Positions 44,806-54,409 of a DNA stretch of 64,000 bases are shown here, one piece after another (position 1 is the first letter of the stretch; each line of letters begins with the position of its first letter). Both the position numbers and the translations under genes were made by a program. The notes below the pieces were generated by a model. That model had not been told where the DNA came from and ran no database searches. It saw only the letters and a program-made list of their open reading frames with translations. The DNA is from Herbinix sp. (lineage in GTDB: Bacteria > Bacillota > Clostridia > Lachnospirales > Lachnospiraceae): NCBI GenBank assembly GCA_029256105.1, contig JAQSYO010000001.1:186001-250000 (forward strand). Reading direction: 5' to 3'.

Positions 44806-46599
44806 ATGGCAAATAGTAGATTAATCGGTGATTACCCTGTAATCGGAATCCGTCCTACCATTGATGGACGTAGAGGAGCATTAAAAGTAAGGGAATCCTT
44901 GGAAGACCAAACCATGAATATGGCAAAGGCAGCAGCGGACCTATTGATGAAAAATTTAAAATATTCCAATGGAGAACCGGTTAAGGTAATCATTGCGGAT
45001 ACCACGATCGGACGAGTAGCGGAAGCAGCAGCCTGTGCAGCGAAATTCAAGAAAGAGGGAGTAGACATTACCTTAACAGTAACGCCCTGCTGGTGTTATG
45101 GTTCGGAGACCATGGATATGGATCCGATGACGATTAAGGGTGTATGGGGTTTTAATGGGACGGAGCGTCCGGGAGCAGTTTATCTTGCAGCGGTACTTGC
45201 GGCACATGCGCAGAAGGGTTTACCAGCCTTTGGTATCTATGGACATGATGTACAGAATGCAGATAATACTGAGATTCCGGAGGATGTTAAAGAAAAATTA
45301 CTTCGTTTTGGACGTACTGCAATTGCAGCAGCAACGATGAGAGGTAAATCTTATCTACAAATTGGCTCAATCTGCATGGGAATTGCCGGTTCCATTATCG
45401 ATACTGATTTCTTTGAAGAGTATTTGGGGCTACGGGTGGAATCTGTGGATGAAGTAGAAATTCTACGTCGTATGTCTGAAGGAATTTATAATGAAGAAGA
45501 ATTTACTAAGGCTTTGGCTTGGACAAAAGCAAACTGTTTGGAAGGTTTTGATAAAAACCCAACAAACCTTCAGACCTCACCAGAGCAAAAAGAAAAGGAT
45601 TGGGAATTTGTTGTAAAAATGATGTGCATTATAAAGGATTTATTTAATGGTAATCCAAACCTTCCGTCAGGCTGTGAAGAAGAAAGAGTAGGACATAATG
45701 CAATTGTAGGAGGATTTCAAGGACAAAGACAATGGACAGATGCATATCCAAACTGCGATTTCCCAGAATCGATGCTTAACTCCTCCTTTGATTGGGAAGG
45801 TGCAAGAGAACCATATATTTTAGCAACAGAGAATGACACTTTAAATGGTGTTGGCATGTTATTTGGAAAGCTTCTTACCAATACGGCTCAAATATTCGCG
45901 GATGTAAGAACCTATTGGAGTCCAGAGGCTGTTAAAAAAGAAACTGGATATGAGCTGGAAGGTGTAGCAAAAGAATCAAAGGGCTTTATCCATTTGATTA
46001 ATTCAGGTGCGGCTTGCATTGATGCTTGTGGTGAAGTGAAAGATGAAAAGGGTAATAGCGTAATCAAACCCTTCTGGGAGATGACGGAGGATGATCAACA
46101 GGCTTGTTTAAAGGCTACAACCTGGAATGCAGCAGATAACGGATATTTTCGTGGAGGTGGATACTCCTCCAGATTTCTGACTAGAAGTGAAATGCCGGTT
46201 ACAATGATGCGTCTTAATCTCGTAAAGGGCTTGGGACCGGTTATGCAACTAGTGGAAGGATATACAGTTAAGCTTCCGGAGGAGGTATCCGATCAAATAT
46301 GGAAAAGAACAGATTATACCTGGCCTTGTACCTGGTTCGCTCCTAGACTGACCGGTAAGGGTGCGTTTGAATCAGCCTATGATGTCATGAATAACTGGGG
46401 CGCAAACCATGGTGCAATAAGCTACGGACATATTGGAGCGGATATCATTACACTTTGCTCCATGCTTCGAATTCCGGTGAGCATGCATAATGTTCCGGAG
46501 GATAAAATTTTCCGTCCGGCTTCCTGGAATGCCTTCGGAATGGATAAGGAAGGACAGGATTATAGGGCATGTGCCGTATATGGTCCTTTGTACCGATAG
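44806..46599 (+). CDS. fucI: L-fucose isomerase
   Basis: The enzyme converts L-fucose to L-fuculose in the cytoplasm using a divalent metal. The whole 597-residue length and motifs such as [21 protein letters not shown], the [14 protein letters not shown] region, [19 protein letters not shown] and [24 protein letters not shown] are characteristic of FucI. It heads the operon with the kinase 15 nt later and the mutarotase after that. GGAGG, supplied by a 12-bp repeat, lies 9 nt before the ATG. The divergent AraC-cupin regulator is the probable activator. Confidence 0.96.
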   Translation: MANSRLIGDYPVIGIRPTIDGRRGALKVRESLEDQTMNMAKAAADLLMKNLKYSNGEPVKVIIADTTIGRVAEAAACAAKFKKEGVDITLTVTPCWCYGSETMDMDPMTIKGVWGFNGTERPGAVYLAAVLAAHAQKGLPAFGIYGHDVQNADNTEIPEDVKEKLLRFGRTAIAAATMRGKSYLQIGSICMGIAGSIIDTDFFEEYLGLRVESVDEVEILRRMSEGIYNEEEFTKALAWTKANCLEGFDKNPTNLQTSPEQKEKDWEFVVKMMCIIKDLFNGNPNLPSGCEEERVGHNAIVGGFQGQRQWTDAYPNCDFPESMLNSSFDWEGAREPYILATENDTLNGVGMLFGKLLTNTAQIFADVRTYWSPEAVKKETGYELEGVAKESKGFIHLINSGAACIDACGEVKDEKGNSVIKPFWEMTEDDQQACLKATTWNAADNGYFRGGGYSSRFLTRSEMPVTMMRLNLVKGLGPVMQLVEGYTVKLPEEVSDQIWKRTDYTWPCTWFAPRLTGKGAFESAYDVMNNWGANHGAISYGHIGADIITLCSMLRIPVSMHNVPEDKIFRPASWNAFGMDKEGQDYRACAVYGPLYR

Positions 46600-46614
46600 A
46601 AGGTGGAGGCGAGT

Positions 46615-48087
46615 ATGAGATCGGAAGGGAAAGTTCTTGCGTTTGATTTGGGGGCATCCGGGGGACGAGCAATGCTTGGATCCTTTGATGGAGAACGGAT
46701 TACGATTGAGGAAGTCCATCGCTTCTCCAATGATCCGGTAACGGTACAGGGTACAATGTATTGGGACGTACTTCGATTGTTCCACGAAATAAAACAAGGA
46801 CTGCTGAAGGCGAAGCAACGAGGAGGATTTGACAGTATCAGTGTTGATACCTGGGGAGTGGATTTTGGCCTTCTTGATAAGGAAGGAAGACTCCTGGAAA
46901 ATCCGATTCATTACCGGGACAGCAGAACTCTTGGGATGATGGATAAAAGTCGTACCATGCTTGACCACGATGAGTTTTATCAGATTACGGGAACTCAGTT
47001 CATGGAAATAAACACAGTGTTCCAATTGTTATCTCTGTCACAAAATCGACCTGATATGTTGGAAAGAGCAGATTGTCTTCTAATGATGCCGGATTTATTC
47101 CACTATATGTTGACCGGTATAAAAGTGGTGGAATATTCAATTGCTACAACGACACAGCTTTTAGATGCCAGAGCACGGCAATGGTCGGAGCGGATCATCA
47201 AAGCATTGGGACTGCCAATCACTTTATTCAAGGAGATTGTACCCTGCGGGACGCGGATAGGAACTTTAACAAAAGATATTGCAGAGGAACTGGGCATTCC
47301 ACAAGTAAACGTCGTTGCATCTGCGGGGCATGATACGCAGAGTGCATTGGTCGCAGTACCCGCAACGGAAGAGGATTTCATCTTTATCAGCTGTGGGACA
47401 TGGTCTTTGTTTGGCACTGAACTGAGAGAACCATTAATCAACCGACAGGCAGCTTCGTTTAATATCACCAATGAGGGCGGTTATGAAGGAAAAGCTTCCT
47501 TTCTAAAGAACATAATTGGCCTTTGGCTTATTCAAGAAAGCCGAAGACAATGGATGAGGGAAGGGAAGGAATACAGTTTCGGTGAATTGGAAGCAATGGG
47601 AGAAAACGCAGAACCTTTTCTCTGCTTTATTGATCCGGATGCACCAGAATTCATCTCCGCAGGTAATATACCGGAGCGAATTAGAAATTATTGTGAACGT
47701 ACGAGTCAACGAATACCAAGCACTGTGGGAGAAGTGGCACGCTGCATAAATGAAAGTATTGCCTTAAAATATCGCCATGCTATGGAGCAGTTGATGGAAT
47801 GTACCGGTAAGGAATATGATGTAATCCACATCATTGGTGGAGGCTCTGTAAGCCAGCTCCTTTGCCAGATGACAGCCGGAGCATGTAATAAAGCTGTGGA
47901 GGCAGGTCCTATAGAAGCTACTGTCTATGGTAATGTTGCATTGCAGCTAATAGCTGGAGGGAAAATACCGGATTTAAAATCAGCAAGGCAAATCATCTCT
48001 AGGTCGGTTGAAGTAAAAGTCTTTGAACCAAAGGATAGGGATTCTTGGGATGATGCTTATGAACGATTTTTAAAGATTATGGGTTAG
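46615..48087 (+). CDS. fucK: L-fuculokinase (RhaB-like FGGY kinase)
   Basis: This is a carbohydrate kinase of the FGGY family phosphorylating L-fuculose. N-terminal FDLGASGGRAMLG is the phosphate-1 loop, DTWGVDFGLLD and ASAGHDTQSALVA follow, and HIIGGGSVSQLLCQM is the adenosine-binding motif. The sequence looks closer to rhamnulokinase (RhaB) than to the E. coli FucK, so activity on fuculose rests on its place between fucI and fucU. GGTGGAGG precedes the ATG at 46615. No aldolase gene is adjacent. Confidence 0.9.
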   Translation: MRSEGKVLAFDLGASGGRAMLGSFDGERITIEEVHRFSNDPVTVQGTMYWDVLRLFHEIKQGLLKAKQRGGFDSISVDTWGVDFGLLDKEGRLLENPIHYRDSRTLGMMDKSRTMLDHDEFYQITGTQFMEINTVFQLLSLSQNRPDMLERADCLLMMPDLFHYMLTGIKVVEYSIATTTQLLDARARQWSERIIKALGLPITLFKEIVPCGTRIGTLTKDIAEELGIPQVNVVASAGHDTQSALVAVPATEEDFIFISCGTWSLFGTELREPLINRQAASFNITNEGGYEGKASFLKNIIGLWLIQESRRQWMREGKEYSFGELEAMGENAEPFLCFIDPDAPEFISAGNIPERIRNYCERTSQRIPSTVGEVARCINESIALKYRHAMEQLMECTGKEYDVIHIIGGGSVSQLLCQMTAGACNKAVEAGPIEATVYGNVALQLIAGGKIPDLKSARQIISRSVEVKVFEPKDRDSWDDAYERFLKIMG

Positions 48088-48111
48088 TTTAATAGGATAA
48101 ATAAGTAAGAA

Positions 48112-48207
48112 AAGATTATGAAAAAGATTATGAAAAAGATTGTGAAATAGCTTAAGAAATATCTTAAGAACAAACTTAAGAAAAAGCTTAAGAAAAAGGT
48201 TAGGAGG
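48112..48207. repeat. Eight-copy 12-bp tandem repeat ending in the fucU ribosome-binding site
   Basis: Eight contiguous 12-bp units fill most of the fucK-fucU gap: AAGATTATGAAA twice, AAGATTGTGAAA, TAGCTTAAGAAA, TATCTTAAGAAC, AAACTTAAGAAA, AAGCTTAAGAAA and AAGGTTAGGAGG. The last unit supplies the AGGAGG for fucU. The unit resembles the last codons of fucK (AAGATTATGGGT). A minus-strand open frame through the array is only a by-product. Confidence 0.85.
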
Positions 48208-48214
48208 ATGCGTT

Positions 48215-48652
48215 ATGTTGAAAGGAATCCCTGCAATACTATCGCCAGAGCTTCTAAAAGTCTTATGCGAAATGGGACATGGGGATCGATTGGTGATAGC
48301 AGATGGGAATTTTCCGGCACAATCCATAGGCGGAAATGGAATCGTCATCCGATGTGACGGTCACGGCGTCCCTGAGCTTCTAGACGCTATACTAAAGGTT
48401 CTGCCTCTGGATGTCTATGTGGAAAAGGCGGTTCATTTAATGGAGGTTGTCCCTGGAGATAAAGTTGAGACACCAATCTGGGATATTTATAAGAAGATAG
48501 TCGTAACCCATGATGAGAGAGAAGTAAAAACTATCGGCTATTTGGAGAGATTTGAATTTTATGAACAAGCCAGAACGGCATATGCCATTATTGCAACTGG
48601 AGAAAAAGCACTTTACGGCAACATCCAACTGCAAAAAGGTGTGGTGGTTTAG
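48215..48652 (+). CDS. fucU: L-fucose mutarotase
   Basis: This is a RbsD/FucU family mutarotase that interconverts alpha and beta fucose, supplying the anomer used by the isomerase. The family motif MGHGDRLVIADGNFPAQS is near the N-terminus, with a conserved His and Asp. The length of 145 residues is typical, and the C-terminal TGEKALYGNIQLQKGVV is also characteristic. AGGAGG, the end of the 12-bp repeat array, lies 7 nt before the ATG. Confidence 0.94.
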   Translation: MLKGIPAILSPELLKVLCEMGHGDRLVIADGNFPAQSIGGNGIVIRCDGHGVPELLDAILKVLPLDVYVEKAVHLMEVVPGDKVETPIWDIYKKIVVTHDEREVKTIGYLERFEFYEQARTAYAIIATGEKALYGNIQLQKGVVV

Positions 48653-49069
48653 GATCTTCATAGGCTGAAATAGTAAAATGGAATTCAAGAAAAAAAGAAC
48701 AGTTAGGAGATATCTGCTATAAGATGTGTCAACTGGGATAGAAGTAACATTGTTAAATAGTATCGTGATATACAGTTAATTCCTAATGGGCTCCAATGAC
48801 TTTGATGATATTTTTCAAAGCAAGGGAGCCCATATTGATTCTAATCTTTCCTTCCACTATTAATTCCCGGTCCAAACAAAAATAAATCACAGCTTATTTA
48901 TTATGATATATTTTAGATTTATTTCAAGCTAGCAATTTTTGTCCTGTAAAAACAAATTCATATTGTATAATAATACCATAAGCAGTATAATGAGAACATA
49001 TGTTCCTTACGTGTAGGCTACGATATGTATGGGGCTCGGGTCTAATTGATATAGAAAGGATATGTAGAT
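48653..49069. other. Intergenic region fucU-nucleotidyltransferase
   Basis: About 415 bases contain one clear hairpin (48786-48833) and a TATAAT at 48966-48971 without a convincing -35 box. No ORF with a ribosome-binding site was found. Confidence 0.5.
48786..48833 (+). terminator. Two-tier hairpin, possible terminator of the fuc operon
   Basis: ATGGGCTCC pairs perfectly with GGAGCCCAT. Inside it CTTTG and CAAAG form a second stem. There is no strong T tract, so it could also be a small structured RNA. Confidence 0.5.
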
Positions 49070-49984
49070 ATGGATAATAACGAACAAACAGCAATGAAAG
49101 AACGATTTCTAGCTGCAACCGAAAGCTTTGTCAGTAAAGTCAAGGATGATCCTAATATCATCGCAGTCATTGTCTGTGGTAGTCTGGCGTATGACCAGGT
49201 ATGGGAAAAAAGCGACATTGATATGACTTTGATCGTCAGAGATCAAACACTTAAAAATGATTCCTATTGTATCGTCGAAGATGATATCACGATTAATGTT
49301 CAGCTCATCGTGCGAAGCGGATTTAAACGATATCTGGAGAATATTAATGGTGGTTCGATGACGCATTCCTATTTTTCAAAAGGGCAAATCGTCTATTCCT
49401 GCGATGATAGTTTGTATGAATATTTTGAAGATTTTAAGAGGATGGGCAGCGATGATATGGCATTATCCGTATTTATAATTGCCTGTGAACTGGTTCATCA
49501 ATATGATAAATGTCAAAAATGGCTGACAGTGAAGAAGGATCCCCTCTATGCACAGTATTATCTGCTGAAAGCAGCGGAATCAATCGCTAGAATGGAAATG
49601 TGCTTGAACGGTGAACCACCAACCAGAGAATGTATATTGAAAGCCCGAACTCTTAATTCTGAGTTGATTACTCCATATTATAACGAGGCTATGTCGCATC
49701 ATTACAATGAAGATGAAATATCAAATGCCATCAAGGGGATAGATCAGTATTTGGAGCAGCATCTTGATATTATAAAGAAGCCGGTGATTAACTTCATGTC
49801 AGACCAGGAGATGAAAACCATTACCTTGATTACGAAGCATTTCCATTCGTTTGGCCATTTTATCATAGGAATATTTGATTACTTGGCAGAAAAAGGAGTT
49901 ATTGCAAAGGTATCTCAGACCATAAGAATAACACCAAAGAGCAAATTAGCTGTCGAAGAAATTGCTTATTTGTATATCCCATAG
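49070..49984 (+). CDS. Nucleotidyltransferase-domain protein
   Basis: The N-terminal domain has the polymerase-beta-like nucleotidyltransferase signature CGSLAYDQVWEKSDIDMTLI, with the paired Asp that binds metal. A helical middle part (about 110-235) follows. The C-terminal 60 residues look like a winged-helix domain. Relatives include aminoglycoside-type nucleotidyltransferases and uncharacterised regulators. It lies 20 nt before the UvrA-like gene, so the two are very likely co-expressed. A resistance function is possible but unproven. Confidence 0.8.
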   Translation: MDNNEQTAMKERFLAATESFVSKVKDDPNIIAVIVCGSLAYDQVWEKSDIDMTLIVRDQTLKNDSYCIVEDDITINVQLIVRSGFKRYLENINGGSMTHSYFSKGQIVYSCDDSLYEYFEDFKRMGSDDMALSVFIIACELVHQYDKCQKWLTVKKDPLYAQYYLLKAAESIARMEMCLNGEPPTRECILKARTLNSELITPYYNEAMSHHYNEDEISNAIKGIDQYLEQHLDIIKKPVINFMSDQEMKTITLITKHFHSFGHFIIGIFDYLAEKGVIAKVSQTIRITPKSKLAVEEIAYLYIP

Positions 49985-50004
49985 AAAAGAGAGGAGAAAA
50001 TACC

Positions 50005-52872
50005 ATGTCTGTTCGTACTGCAATAGAAATATCAGGAGCAAAACAAAATAACTTAAAAAACATATCAGTTGAGATTCCACGAGATAAATTAACCGTTATC
50101 ACTGGTGTATCGGGATCAGGTAAATCTTCCTTGGCCTTTGATGTTATATATGGGGAAGGGCAAAGACGCTTTCTTGACTCCATATCCACTTTTGCGAAAA
50201 GTCGAATTAGTCAATTGAAAAAAGCAAAGGTCGATTATGTAAGAGGTCTTTCTCCCGTTATTGCCATTGAGCAGAAAAAAGGGAATAATAATCCTCGCTC
50301 CACGGTAGGGACTGTCACCGATATCAACGATTACCTCAGATTATTGTACTCCACTGCTGGTGAAGGGAGATGCCCGGAGTGTGGACATCAGCTAGAACAG
50401 CTGTCAGCAGCACAGATTGCGGAGCATATCTCAACACTGCCGGTCGGTACGGTAATTGAACTTCGTGCACCGGTCTACAAGATATTTGGAGAAAATTATG
50501 ATTACACCTTTCAAAAATTAAGAGAAAAAGGATATAAGAATCTGTTGGTAGACAAGGAACCCTTTTCCCTCTCCGAAAAGCGAGAACTGGATGAGAGAAA
50601 AACCTATCAAATCGAATTAATCATTGACCGTTTCACCTTAAAGAAGGATACGTACATTCAAGTGACTAAATCAATTGAAGCCTCCATGCTGGCCTTGGAG
50701 GAGGATATTATGATCAAGGTGGAGGTCATCGGTGGTGTGGACGCTTCCTTTTATAATAATTTCGCTTGCCCGGAGCATCATATGTTCCTATGCGAGATGC
50801 AGCCATTCCATTTCTCCTTCAATTCACCAGTCAGTGCCTGTCATACCTGTCTGGGGGTAGGAATGTCTTATGTAGTAGAGCCACGTTTTTTAATCGTAGC
50901 GCCGGAAAAGAGTATTAATAAGGGAGCACTTAAGAACACAGTATTTAATACTAACGGTAAAGACAGCTACCGAGGGGTTATGATGTACAGTTTATCGGAG
51001 CAATATGGGTTTAGTCTGGACACACCCTTTCATGAACTTTCCAACGAAATCCATGACATAATTTTTTATGGTACAAAGGGCGAGTTGGTCAAAATGCAGC
51101 AGCCACCGGGTTCTGGGAAGAAGAACTGGATAGTCGGCCGTGATATGCCCTTCTGGGGATATGTGCATGAACTGGAACATTGGTATAAACAATATATTCG
51201 AAGAACCTCGACAACAGAGGCTTTTGAGCCCACTTTTATCAAGGATTGCATGATAGAAAAGATTTGCCCGGAATGTCACGGTGCCAGATTAAAAAAACAA
51301 AGACTTCAGGTTACCGTTGGTGGAAAGGATATCGATGAACTTTGCAAGATGCAGTTACCGGAGCTTCTAGCATTCTTACAGTCCTTAAGCTTTAAAGCAG
51401 ATATTGAAGATGTAGCCAGTACTATAATACGAGAGATATCCACTAGAATAAAGCTTTTAGTTGATATAGGACTTCATTATATCAGTCTAAACCGAAGAAG
51501 TGACAGTATCTCCGGTGGTGAAATGCAACGAATCAAAATGTCCACCCAGATCAGTAGTGAGCTGATGGGGATGCTGTATGTTATGGATGAACCAAGCATT
51601 GGACTTCACCCAAGAGATTCCGATAAGGTCATCGATACGATGAAGAAACTGCGTGATATAGGCAATACCGTAATTGTTGTTGAACATGATATTGAAACAA
51701 TACGTAATGCTGACCATATTATCGAGATCGGTCCGGGACCCGGTATACACGGTGGTAATGTCGTTGCCTCCGGAACGCTGGAAGATATCATGGGGGAAGG
51801 TAGTTCTGTAACAGGGCAGTATTTATCAGGGAAAGCTAAGATCGCGGTTCCAAAGGAGCGGAGAAATCTAGGCGATACCTTCCTGTCCATCCAAGGAGCA
51901 AGAGAAAACAATCTAAAAAATGTAGATCTTGATATCCCCCTTGGAGTATTCCTATGTATTACCGGAGTATCAGGTTCTGGTAAAAGTTCCTTAATCAATG
52001 AGATTTTGTACAAGCAGTTGAAGATTGATAAAACGAGTGCTCGTATTGTTCCAGGCGTACATGATTTCCTTTTCGGTTCGGAACAGATTAACAATGTCAT
52101 CAATATTGACCAGACACCAATTGGAAGAAACAGCAAATCAAATCCGGCAACCTATATCGGAATCTATGATAAAATCCGTGAGTTATTTGCTGCACAACCG
52201 GAAGCTCTCGAACGTGGTTACACCGCACTTGATTTTAGCTTGACCCATGCCAATGGTACTCGTTGTGAACATTGTGCCGGCGATGGAATCATTGTTACTA
52301 ATCTGCAATTTATGGCTGATATCGAAACCATATGCCCAATGTGTAAGGGAATGCGCTTCTCGGAAGAAGGATTGGAGATTAAATATCATAATAAAAGTAT
52401 CGCAGATATATTGGAAATGACGGTGGAAGAGGCCTTTGATTTCTTTCGCGACCACACCTATCTGAAGCATAAATTAGGCATAATGAATGAGCTGGGCCTT
52501 GGATACCTTTGCTTAGGCCAGAGTTCCACAACCTTATCCGGCGGAGAAGCACAACGTGTGAAGCTAGCTTATGAGTTAGCAAAGATTAAGAAGGGTGCTC
52601 ATAATCTGTACATTCTGGATGAACCTACGACTGGGCTACATCTGTCCGATATTGCAAAGCTACTGGAGTGCCTGAATAAGCTTGTTGACCATGGACATTC
52701 GGTTATTGTAATTGAGCATCATCTGGATGTAATTAAATCGGCAGACTATATCATTGACTTGGGACCGGAAGGTGGTAATCAAGGTGGATACATCGTGGCG
52801 GAAGGAACACCGGAGCAGGTGGTGAAGGTGTCAGAATCTTATACGGGAAGGTATTTGAAGACGGTGTTATGA
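50005..52872 (+). CDS. UvrA-like ABC ATPase (excinuclease subunit A paralogue)
   Basis: The protein has two ABC ATPase modules: Walker A GVSGSGKSSLAFD near residues 34-46 and GVSGSGKSSLINE near 652-664, signatures SISGGEMQRIK and LSGGEAQRVK, plus the UvrA-type zinc segments RCEHCAGDG/CPMCKG and CPEH/CHTC. The first zinc module has CPEH rather than CPxC. The segment RRFLDSISTFAKSRISQLKKAKVDYVRG replaces the usual RRYVESLSAYARQFL, which separates it from housekeeping UvrA. No uvrB or uvrC is nearby. It may act in DNA-binding drug tolerance or in repair of a special lesion. GAGAGGAG precedes the ATG. Confidence 0.9.
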   Translation: MSVRTAIEISGAKQNNLKNISVEIPRDKLTVITGVSGSGKSSLAFDVIYGEGQRRFLDSISTFAKSRISQLKKAKVDYVRGLSPVIAIEQKKGNNNPRSTVGTVTDINDYLRLLYSTAGEGRCPECGHQLEQLSAAQIAEHISTLPVGTVIELRAPVYKIFGENYDYTFQKLREKGYKNLLVDKEPFSLSEKRELDERKTYQIELIIDRFTLKKDTYIQVTKSIEASMLALEEDIMIKVEVIGGVDASFYNNFACPEHHMFLCEMQPFHFSFNSPVSACHTCLGVGMSYVVEPRFLIVAPEKSINKGALKNTVFNTNGKDSYRGVMMYSLSEQYGFSLDTPFHELSNEIHDIIFYGTKGELVKMQQPPGSGKKNWIVGRDMPFWGYVHELEHWYKQYIRRTSTTEAFEPTFIKDCMIEKICPECHGARLKKQRLQVTVGGKDIDELCKMQLPELLAFLQSLSFKADIEDVASTIIREISTRIKLLVDIGLHYISLNRRSDSISGGEMQRIKMSTQISSELMGMLYVMDEPSIGLHPRDSDKVIDTMKKLRDIGNTVIVVEHDIETIRNADHIIEIGPGPGIHGGNVVASGTLEDIMGEGSSVTGQYLSGKAKIAVPKERRNLGDTFLSIQGARENNLKNVDLDIPLGVFLCITGVSGSGKSSLINEILYKQLKIDKTSARIVPGVHDFLFGSEQINNVINIDQTPIGRNSKSNPATYIGIYDKIRELFAAQPEALERGYTALDFSLTHANGTRCEHCAGDGIIVTNLQFMADIETICPMCKGMRFSEEGLEIKYHNKSIADILEMTVEEAFDFFRDHTYLKHKLGIMNELGLGYLCLGQSSTTLSGGEAQRVKLAYELAKIKKGAHNLYILDEPTTGLHLSDIAKLLECLNKLVDHGHSVIVIEHHLDVIKSADYIIDLGPEGGNQGGYIVAEGTPEQVVKVSESYTGRYLKTVL

Positions 52873-52933
52873 CGGTAGGATTGATTAATATTATTTAAAT
52901 TAGCATTCTGTATAAAACCAAAGGAGCAGGGAT

Positions 52934-52961
52934 AAGGTTGAAAGAAATGACGTTCAACCTT
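52934..52961 (+). terminator. Hairpin after the UvrA-like gene
   Basis: AAGGTTGAA and TTCAACCTT form a perfect 9-bp stem with a 10-nt loop, followed by AAAAAGTTTATT. The T tract is displaced, so termination would be weak. Confidence 0.5.
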
Positions 52962-53032
52962 AAAAAGTTTATTCTGCGTAATCCTTGGCACAAACTTCAG
53001 ATGCGCAGAAGCAAGCAGAAATGGGGATAAAG

Positions 53033-54202
53033 ATGAATATTTTAAATACAAGTGGTTATGAAATGTATCAATCAAATATGACAAAGGGAGATGATTGCTT
53101 CGTCATTGATCATAACGGAAAGAAGTACCTGGATTTCGAATCTGGAGTATGGGCCCTCCCCTTAGGGCATAACAACCAACGTATCAATACCACAATAACC
53201 AATCAATTAAATCAATTAGTTCATGTAGGATATCGATATTCGCACCCTGTTGTTGAAGAGGCAGCCAAAGCATTAATGCAAATAATGAACTTAGAGGGCG
53301 GAAAATGTTTATTCCTTAGTTCCGGTAGTGAGGCTGTTGAGTTTTCTTTGAAGATAGTAAAAAGGATCACCGATAAACCTTATTTATTAAGTTTAGATAA
53401 GCACTATTTATCTGCTTATGGTGTCTCAGGAGATACCACATCAGATAATTGGATCACAATTGACTGGCAGTCTTGTGTTACTGAAAAACACAACAACTAT
53501 GAAACTTTCTTAGAGGATATACCATTTGATAAAATCTGTGCGTTTGTATTTGAACCGGGCAATGCATCCGGTACTGCAAAGCTTCCTCCGACTGAATTAA
53601 TCACAAGGCTAGCATCGAAAGTAAAAGAACATAACGGATGGATTGTGATTGATGAAGTAACAACTGGCATGGGGAGGACTGGTAAATGGTTTGGTTATGA
53701 AAACTTCGATATAAAGCCGGATCTGATCGCCTGTGGTAAAGGGTTAGGAAATGGTTATCCGGTAAGTGCGGTAGGAATTAGTGAAGAAGTAGCTACCCTA
53801 TTAGAACAAACAAACTTTACCTATGCTCAGTCACATCAAAACGATCCCTTAGGTTGTGCAGTTGCTAAGGAAGTTATAACAATCATGAAAGATGATTTCC
53901 TTTTAGAAAAATCACTAGAAAAAGGAATGTATCTGAAAGATGCTATGATGAAACTTTCAGATAAGCACAAAATTGTGAAAGAAGTACGGGGAATTGGATT
54001 GATGTGTGCGATGGAATTCGACGATTCAATTAGTGCAACTGGTTTGTGTGATATTCATAGAAAATTATTTGATGCTGGATTTATTGTGGGTATAAAGCCC
54101 GCTGCGAATACAATGCGATTTTATCCTCCGTTAACCATAGAAAAGTATATGATTGACGATATGATAAGAGCGTTAGATATCATTCTCTTAGAAGAAAAAT
54201 AA
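53033..54202 (+). CDS. Class III PLP-dependent aminotransferase
   Basis: This aminotransferase is of the acetylornithine/4-aminobutyrate group. SSGSEAVEFSLK is the PLP-phosphate loop, FEPGNASG and IVIDEVTTGMGRTGKWFGYE hold the active-site Asp, and the Schiff-base Lys is Lys236 in ACGKGLGNGYP. It has 389 residues and no arginine or lysine biosynthesis neighbours, so the amino donor and acceptor are unknown. GGGGATA precedes the ATG at 53033; longer starts at 52985 and 53021 lack a ribosome-binding site. It is flanked by terminators. Confidence 0.92.
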   Translation: MNILNTSGYEMYQSNMTKGDDCFVIDHNGKKYLDFESGVWALPLGHNNQRINTTITNQLNQLVHVGYRYSHPVVEEAAKALMQIMNLEGGKCLFLSSGSEAVEFSLKIVKRITDKPYLLSLDKHYLSAYGVSGDTTSDNWITIDWQSCVTEKHNNYETFLEDIPFDKICAFVFEPGNASGTAKLPPTELITRLASKVKEHNGWIVIDEVTTGMGRTGKWFGYENFDIKPDLIACGKGLGNGYPVSAVGISEEVATLLEQTNFTYAQSHQNDPLGCAVAKEVITIMKDDFLLEKSLEKGMYLKDAMMKLSDKHKIVKEVRGIGLMCAMEFDDSISATGLCDIHRKLFDAGFIVGIKPAANTMRFYPPLTIEKYMIDDMIRALDIILLEEK

Positions 54203-54221
54203 GTTTAAACCAAAGTATTGT

Positions 54222-54260
54222 AGAAATGCTTGAGTAACCCAAAGGTACCCAAGCATTTCT
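54222..54260 (+). terminator. Terminator of the aminotransferase gene
   Basis: AGAAATGCTTG and CAAGCATTTCT are a perfect 11-bp stem with GGGTACC-like pairing inside, followed by TACTG. Confidence 0.7.
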
Positions 54261-54290
54261 TACTGATAATTAATCATAATCCAATAATGA

Positions 54291-54409
54291 TAATCTGAAG
54301 CAATATTCAATAATCTGAAGTAATATTTAATAATCTGAAGCAACATTCAATAATCTGAAGCAATATTTAATAATCTGAAGCAACATTTATTATCTGAAGT
54401 AACATTTAA
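54291..54409. repeat. Six-copy 20-bp tandem repeat abutting the DUF4097 stop codon
   Basis: Five exact-period 20-bp units (TAATCTGAAG plus CAATATTCAA-like halves) at 54291-54390 and a sixth of 19 bp at 54391-54409 run into the stop codon (54406-54408) of the minus-strand gene. Half-unit variants alternate between CAATATT and CAACATT. Confidence 0.85.

Noticed and set aside
46372..47025. 217-codon minus-strand ORF across fucI and fucK
   Set aside because: It is antisense to two well-identified enzymes and resembles no protein.
48112..48207. 12-bp repeats considered as iterons of an origin
   Set aside because: They lie inside an operon, end in a ribosome-binding site, and no replication protein is near.
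48070..48348. Minus-strand ORF with repeating Leu-Phe-Leu-Lys/His-Asn motifs
   Set aside because: The repeats are simply the translation of the 12-bp tandem array antisense to fucU.
51606..52136. 176-codon minus-strand ORF inside the UvrA-like gene
   Set aside because: It is antisense to conserved ATPase motifs with no ribosome-binding site.
54291..54409. Regular 20-bp repeats considered as a CRISPR array
   Set aside because: There are no spacers, the units are head to tail, and no cas genes are in the window.
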